From: Micromonospora lutea
Lineage (GTDB): Bacteria > Actinomycetota > Actinomycetes > Mycobacteriales > Micromonosporaceae
Reading direction: 5' to 3'
Assembly (NCBI RefSeq): GCF_016863535.1
Contig: NZ_BOPB01000007.1
Span: 124,001 to 188,000 of the forward strand
DNA: 64,000 nt
Under the pieces are notes generated by a model. The model was not told the DNA's origin. It searched no databases and saw nothing but the letters and a program-made list of their open reading frames with translations. The translations under genes were made by a program, and so were the position numbers. This document shows positions 61,432 through 64,000 of this stretch, one piece after another (position 1 is the first letter of the stretch; each line of letters opens with the position of its first letter).

Positions 61432-61902
61432 TCAGGCGCTGCGGGCCTTCGTGCTCGTCTCCGTGTTCGCGGCCTGCACCCCCAACGCCGCCTGCCCGAA
61501 CGCCGCCAACGCCCGCAACAGGTCCTGCTGCCCGCAGATCGGCATCCGATCGAGCACGGCCCGCACCGCCTCGTGGCGACGCGACCGCACCTCCCCCAGC
61601 AGCACTTCGGCGGCGGCGGTCGGGACCAGGCGCACCTCCCGGCGGTCCCGGGGGTCGGCTGTGCGGCGCACCAACCCGATCGCCTCCAGCCGGTCGCAGA
61701 GTCGACTGGCTGACGAGGGCACCACGTCCAACAACTCCGCCAGCCTGTTGACGTTGATCTCCGGGCGGGCGCTCAGCAGGGACAGCACCCGCAGCTGGGT
61801 CGGCGACACCGCGAGCCGGTGCCGGGAAACGGCGGAGTCGAGGACGCCCACCAGCGCTTCGGCGGCCGCGTCGATCGACGCGGCGAGATCCGGTCGCTCC
61901 AC
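61432..61902 (-). CDS. MarR-family transcriptional regulator
   Basis: 156 residues. The winged helix at about 35-100 reads LAVSPTQLRVLSLLSARPEI, NVNRLAELLDVVPSSASRLC, DRLEAIGLVRRTADPRDRRE. GTG 61900-61902 has AGGGGA six bases upstream and is preferred over GTG 61938. Ligand and targets unknown. It is followed downstream (leftward) by the divergent-looking promoter region of the phosphatidyltransferase and preceded by the SpoIIE-type phosphatase gene 57 bases upstream, so these two may be cotranscribed. Confidence 0.9.
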   Translation of the reverse strand: MERPDLAASIDAAAEALVGVLDSAVSRHRLAVSPTQLRVLSLLSARPEINVNRLAELLDVVPSSASRLCDRLEAIGLVRRTADPRDRREVRLVPTAAAEVLLGEVRSRRHEAVRAVLDRMPICGQQDLLRALAAFGQAALGVQAANTETSTKARSA

Positions 61903-61958
61903 TCGATGTCCCCTGCGATTGTCCCGCTGGTACCGCACCGACCCGCCGGGCAGGCCGG

Positions 61959-63137
61959 TCAGCCCGGCTTCCGGCTGACCGTGCCACGCCAGTCCAGGCA
62001 GACGACGACCGCGTCGTCGCGCAGGTCGGTGTCCGCGTGGAAGGTCTGCAACTCCCGCATCACCGTACCAACCGCCTCGGTCGGCGGCTGCAACCGAGTG
62101 GCCCGCATCGCCCGGGCCATCGCCCGTTCACCGTACGTCTCCCGGCCGCTCGGATCGGCCGCCCACACCCCGTCGGAGACGACAAACAACCGGTCGCCCG
62201 GGTCGAGGTCGAACTCCTGCAGGTCATAGCGGGTCTCCCCGAACATTCCGAGGGGCAACTGCTGTTCGAGGGTGACCCGGGAGACGGTACCGCCGCGCAG
62301 CCGCACCAGGTGCGGTGAGCCGGCGTCCACCGCCCGCACCCGCCCGGTCGCACAGTCCAGTTCGAGCAGCAACGTCGCCACGTGCCGGTTCCCCCGATGC
62401 TGGTAGTAGACCGTGTCGGAGGCCAACTCGGCCTGTTCCACCAGCCCACCACCGGAGCGGCGGGCGTTACGCATCGCGTTCACCGTCACCGCCGTCAACA
62501 ACGCGGCGGCGAGCCCGATGCCGTCGCCGTTGAGCACGGTGACGGTGAGCCGACCGTCGTCCAGGGACCAGTCGAAGTGGTCACCACCCACCGTGTACGC
62601 CGGTTCCAACTGGCCCGCCAGATGGAAGGAGTCGTGGCTGACACTGCGCCCCGGCAGCAGTTCCCACTGCAACTCGGCAGCCATGCTCAGCCGCTCCCGC
62701 CGCCGGGCCCGCCGGTAGCGGTCGGTCTCCCGGTCGGCCGCCCGCAAGGCCATGGCCATGTCCCCGGCGATGTCGACCGCCGCGCGCACCACCGTCTCCG
62801 GCGGCTCGTCGGGCAACTCGACCATCAGCACCCCCAGCCGCTCGCCCCACACGGACAGGGGAAGGTAGAGCCGGCACCCCCCGTCCTCACCGGACTCCCG
62901 AACCGGCTGCTGACTGCTGAAACAGCGCTGCACCGTACCCTGAACTGCCGGGGTGGCCACGCCAGGCCGGCGCGAGTCGAGCACCGGCCACAGCCCGCTG
63001 ATCCGGTAGTCGGCGAGGAAGACGGCGGTGCCCGACGCGCCGAGCACCGACCGGATGGCCAGGTCGGCGGCCTCGACCACGCGGTCGGGCGGGGCCTCGC
63101 GCAGGGCGCGGGAGATCCCGGTTGGCGCATCCGCCAT
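61959..63137 (-). CDS. GAF/SpoIIE (PP2C-type) serine phosphatase
   Basis: 392 residues. A GAF-like sensor domain (about 15-150, VVEAADLAIRSVLGASGTAV) is followed by a linker helix and the SpoIIE phosphatase domain: ELQWELLPGRSVSHDSFHLA, YTVGGDHFDWSLDDGRLTVT, VLNGDGIGLAAALLTAVTVN, RLFVVSDGVWAADPSGRE and DLRDDAVVVCLDW (metal Asp residues). Likely acts on an anti-sigma-antagonist. ATG 63137 with GGAGGG upstream. Confidence 0.92.
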   Translation of the reverse strand: MADAPTGISRALREAPPDRVVEAADLAIRSVLGASGTAVFLADYRISGLWPVLDSRRPGVATPAVQGTVQRCFSSQQPVRESGEDGGCRLYLPLSVWGERLGVLMVELPDEPPETVVRAAVDIAGDMAMALRAADRETDRYRRARRRERLSMAAELQWELLPGRSVSHDSFHLAGQLEPAYTVGGDHFDWSLDDGRLTVTVLNGDGIGLAAALLTAVTVNAMRNARRSGGGLVEQAELASDTVYYQHRGNRHVATLLLELDCATGRVRAVDAGSPHLVRLRGGTVSRVTLEQQLPLGMFGETRYDLQEFDLDPGDRLFVVSDGVWAADPSGRETYGERAMARAMRATRLQPPTEAVGTVMRELQTFHADTDLRDDAVVVCLDWRGTVSRKPG

Positions 63138-63199
63138 GACCATCCCTCCGAAATGCTTGCTCTGGGGCAAGCATCATACGGAGGCGGATCCACCCATGG

Positions 63200-63946
63200 T
63201 CACCCGGCCGACCGCACCGCGACCGCACCGTGGAAGGCATCCGGCACCTCCGCCGGCCGGCCCTCCGGTCGCCATCGGGTCACCGGCACGATCCCGTCCC
63301 CGGTGGGCGTCCACCGACCGAGCAACGGGGCGAACGCGGCCGGCGGACGCATCCGGAACGCCGGACCCATCATCGACAGCGCATCCGGATACGCGGCGAG
63401 TTCCTCGGTGTCGAAGTCGATCGCCAGGTGACTGCGCGGCGCCGCCGCCGTGTACAACTCGTCCAGGGTACGGAGGAGGGTGTCGTCGTCCAGGAACGCC
63501 GCCAGCCCGAGGAACACCACCCCCACCGGGCGACGGCCCCACCCCGGCACGAACCGGTGCAGCAGCACCGGGTCGATGGTGCCGATGTCGGTGGCGTCAC
63601 CGAAGCCGTAACCCGCCCGATCGCTGCCGGAAAGGAGGCGCTGCCCGAGACGGATGGTGACCGGGTCGACGTCGGTGTAGAGGACGGTCGCGTCCGGCAC
63701 CGCCTCGTGCACGTTGCCCATCGTCGGCACCCCGGCGCCGAACACCAGGAATTCGTCCACACCGGTGGCGGCGATCGCGCGTACGGCGCGGCCGAGGAAG
63801 GCGCGCAGCTCCCGGAAGACCGGGGCACACGGACCGTACGCCTGCTCGAAGGCGTGGGCGGCGGCCACGTCGACCGGATAGTGGTGCGCACCGCCAAGCC
63901 AAAAATCGATCATCCGTGCGGTACTCGGCTGGTCGGGTTCCACCAT
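63200..63946 (-). CDS. SAM-dependent methyltransferase, DUF574 (Methyltransf_19) family
   Basis: 248 residues. STARMIDFWLGGAHHYPVDV is the family's N-terminal signature (usually YDYLLGG.HN). SAM-binding residues lie in EFLVFGAGVPTMGNVHEAVP, VLYTDVDPV and GDATD. Very abundant paralogous family in Streptomyces and Micromonospora. The usual D-x-G-x-G-x-P is FGAGVP here, losing the acidic residue. Substrate unknown. Starts ATG 63946, near the right edge. Confidence 0.9.
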   Translation of the reverse strand: MVEPDQPSTARMIDFWLGGAHHYPVDVAAAHAFEQAYGPCAPVFRELRAFLGRAVRAIAATGVDEFLVFGAGVPTMGNVHEAVPDATVLYTDVDPVTIRLGQRLLSGSDRAGYGFGDATDIGTIDPVLLHRFVPGWGRRPVGVVFLGLAAFLDDDTLLRTLDELYTAAAPRSHLAIDFDTEELAAYPDALSMMGPAFRMRPPAAFAPLLGRWTPTGDGIVPVTRWRPEGRPAEVPDAFHGAVAVRSAG

Positions 63947-64000
63947 CGACCACGCTCCTCCCCGGCACTCTGCGCCAGCGTACCGATATCACGTCGCTCG

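Overview
The window is very GC-rich and densely coded, with many ATGA/GTGA overlaps, many GTG starts, an F420-type nitroreductase and a gene block syntenic with Mycobacterium tuberculosis Rv1822-Rv1832. It is chromosomal DNA of a filamentous-type actinobacterium, most likely a Micromonosporaceae member such as Micromonospora (inference). A near-consensus dif site at 37280-37307 indicates a circular chromosome and places the window at the replication terminus.

Layout. 1-2366: start of a leftward gene and a GH42 beta-galactosidase, diverging from an operator-bearing promoter. 2522-10907: mixed single genes (kinase-like protein, LysE exporter, DUF1992 protein, F420 reductase-hemerythrin fusion, secreted protein, sigma-factor remnant, DHFR-like and VOC proteins, two zinc alcohol dehydrogenases). 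10932-12558: HNH endonuclease and tyrosine recombinase. 12609-15000: FkbM methyltransferase and GT39-type membrane glycosyltransferase. 15149-15685: Hsp20 gene with a textbook HspR operator and a perfect terminator. 16193-23847: four-gene MacB/FtsX-type ABC operon. 23916-26913: thymidine kinase, UMF1 transporter, glycerophosphodiesterase. 27055-29832: three-gene operon of unknown function whose last two products share a Gly/Asn/Gln-rich motif. 30791-33740: cytochrome bd oxidase and OsmC behind a nested palindromic operator. 33794-36876: Eis-like acetyltransferase, coiled-coil protein, broken peroxiredoxin, SDR.

Terminus region, 37043-39037: a short ORF, dif, an isochorismatase-type hydrolase, and a Xer-type recombinase whose start codon lies inside a second 11-6-11 Xer-like palindrome. 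39171-48033: folD, an HxlR-peroxiredoxin fusion regulator diverging from an ABC exporter, a 170-bp MITE, an endonuclease/phosphatase-fold protein, TSUP permease, GNAT, def, pabB and a DUF5999 protein. Throughout about 38.4-48 kb the + strand is conspicuously G-rich whichever strand is coding, whereas it is C-rich on both sides.

48332-61141 is almost entirely leftward. It holds gcvP behind a glycine riboswitch, a sirtuin, then globin/flavohaemoglobin/DivIVA, a MerR regulator, bifunctional nuclease, ftsR, garA, gcvH, DUF881-sbp-DUF881 and a CDP-alcohol phosphatidyltransferase. Apart from the globin/sirtuin insert, this is the conserved actinobacterial Rv1822-Rv1832 block. 61432-63946 carries a MarR regulator, a SpoIIE-type phosphatase and a DUF574 methyltransferase.

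The strongest candidates for new biology are the dif plus recombinase-start palindrome pair with the surrounding skew domain, the 27-30 kb motif-sharing membrane operon, and the HxlR-peroxiredoxin fusion with its candidate operator. No rRNA, tRNA or CRISPR array was found.
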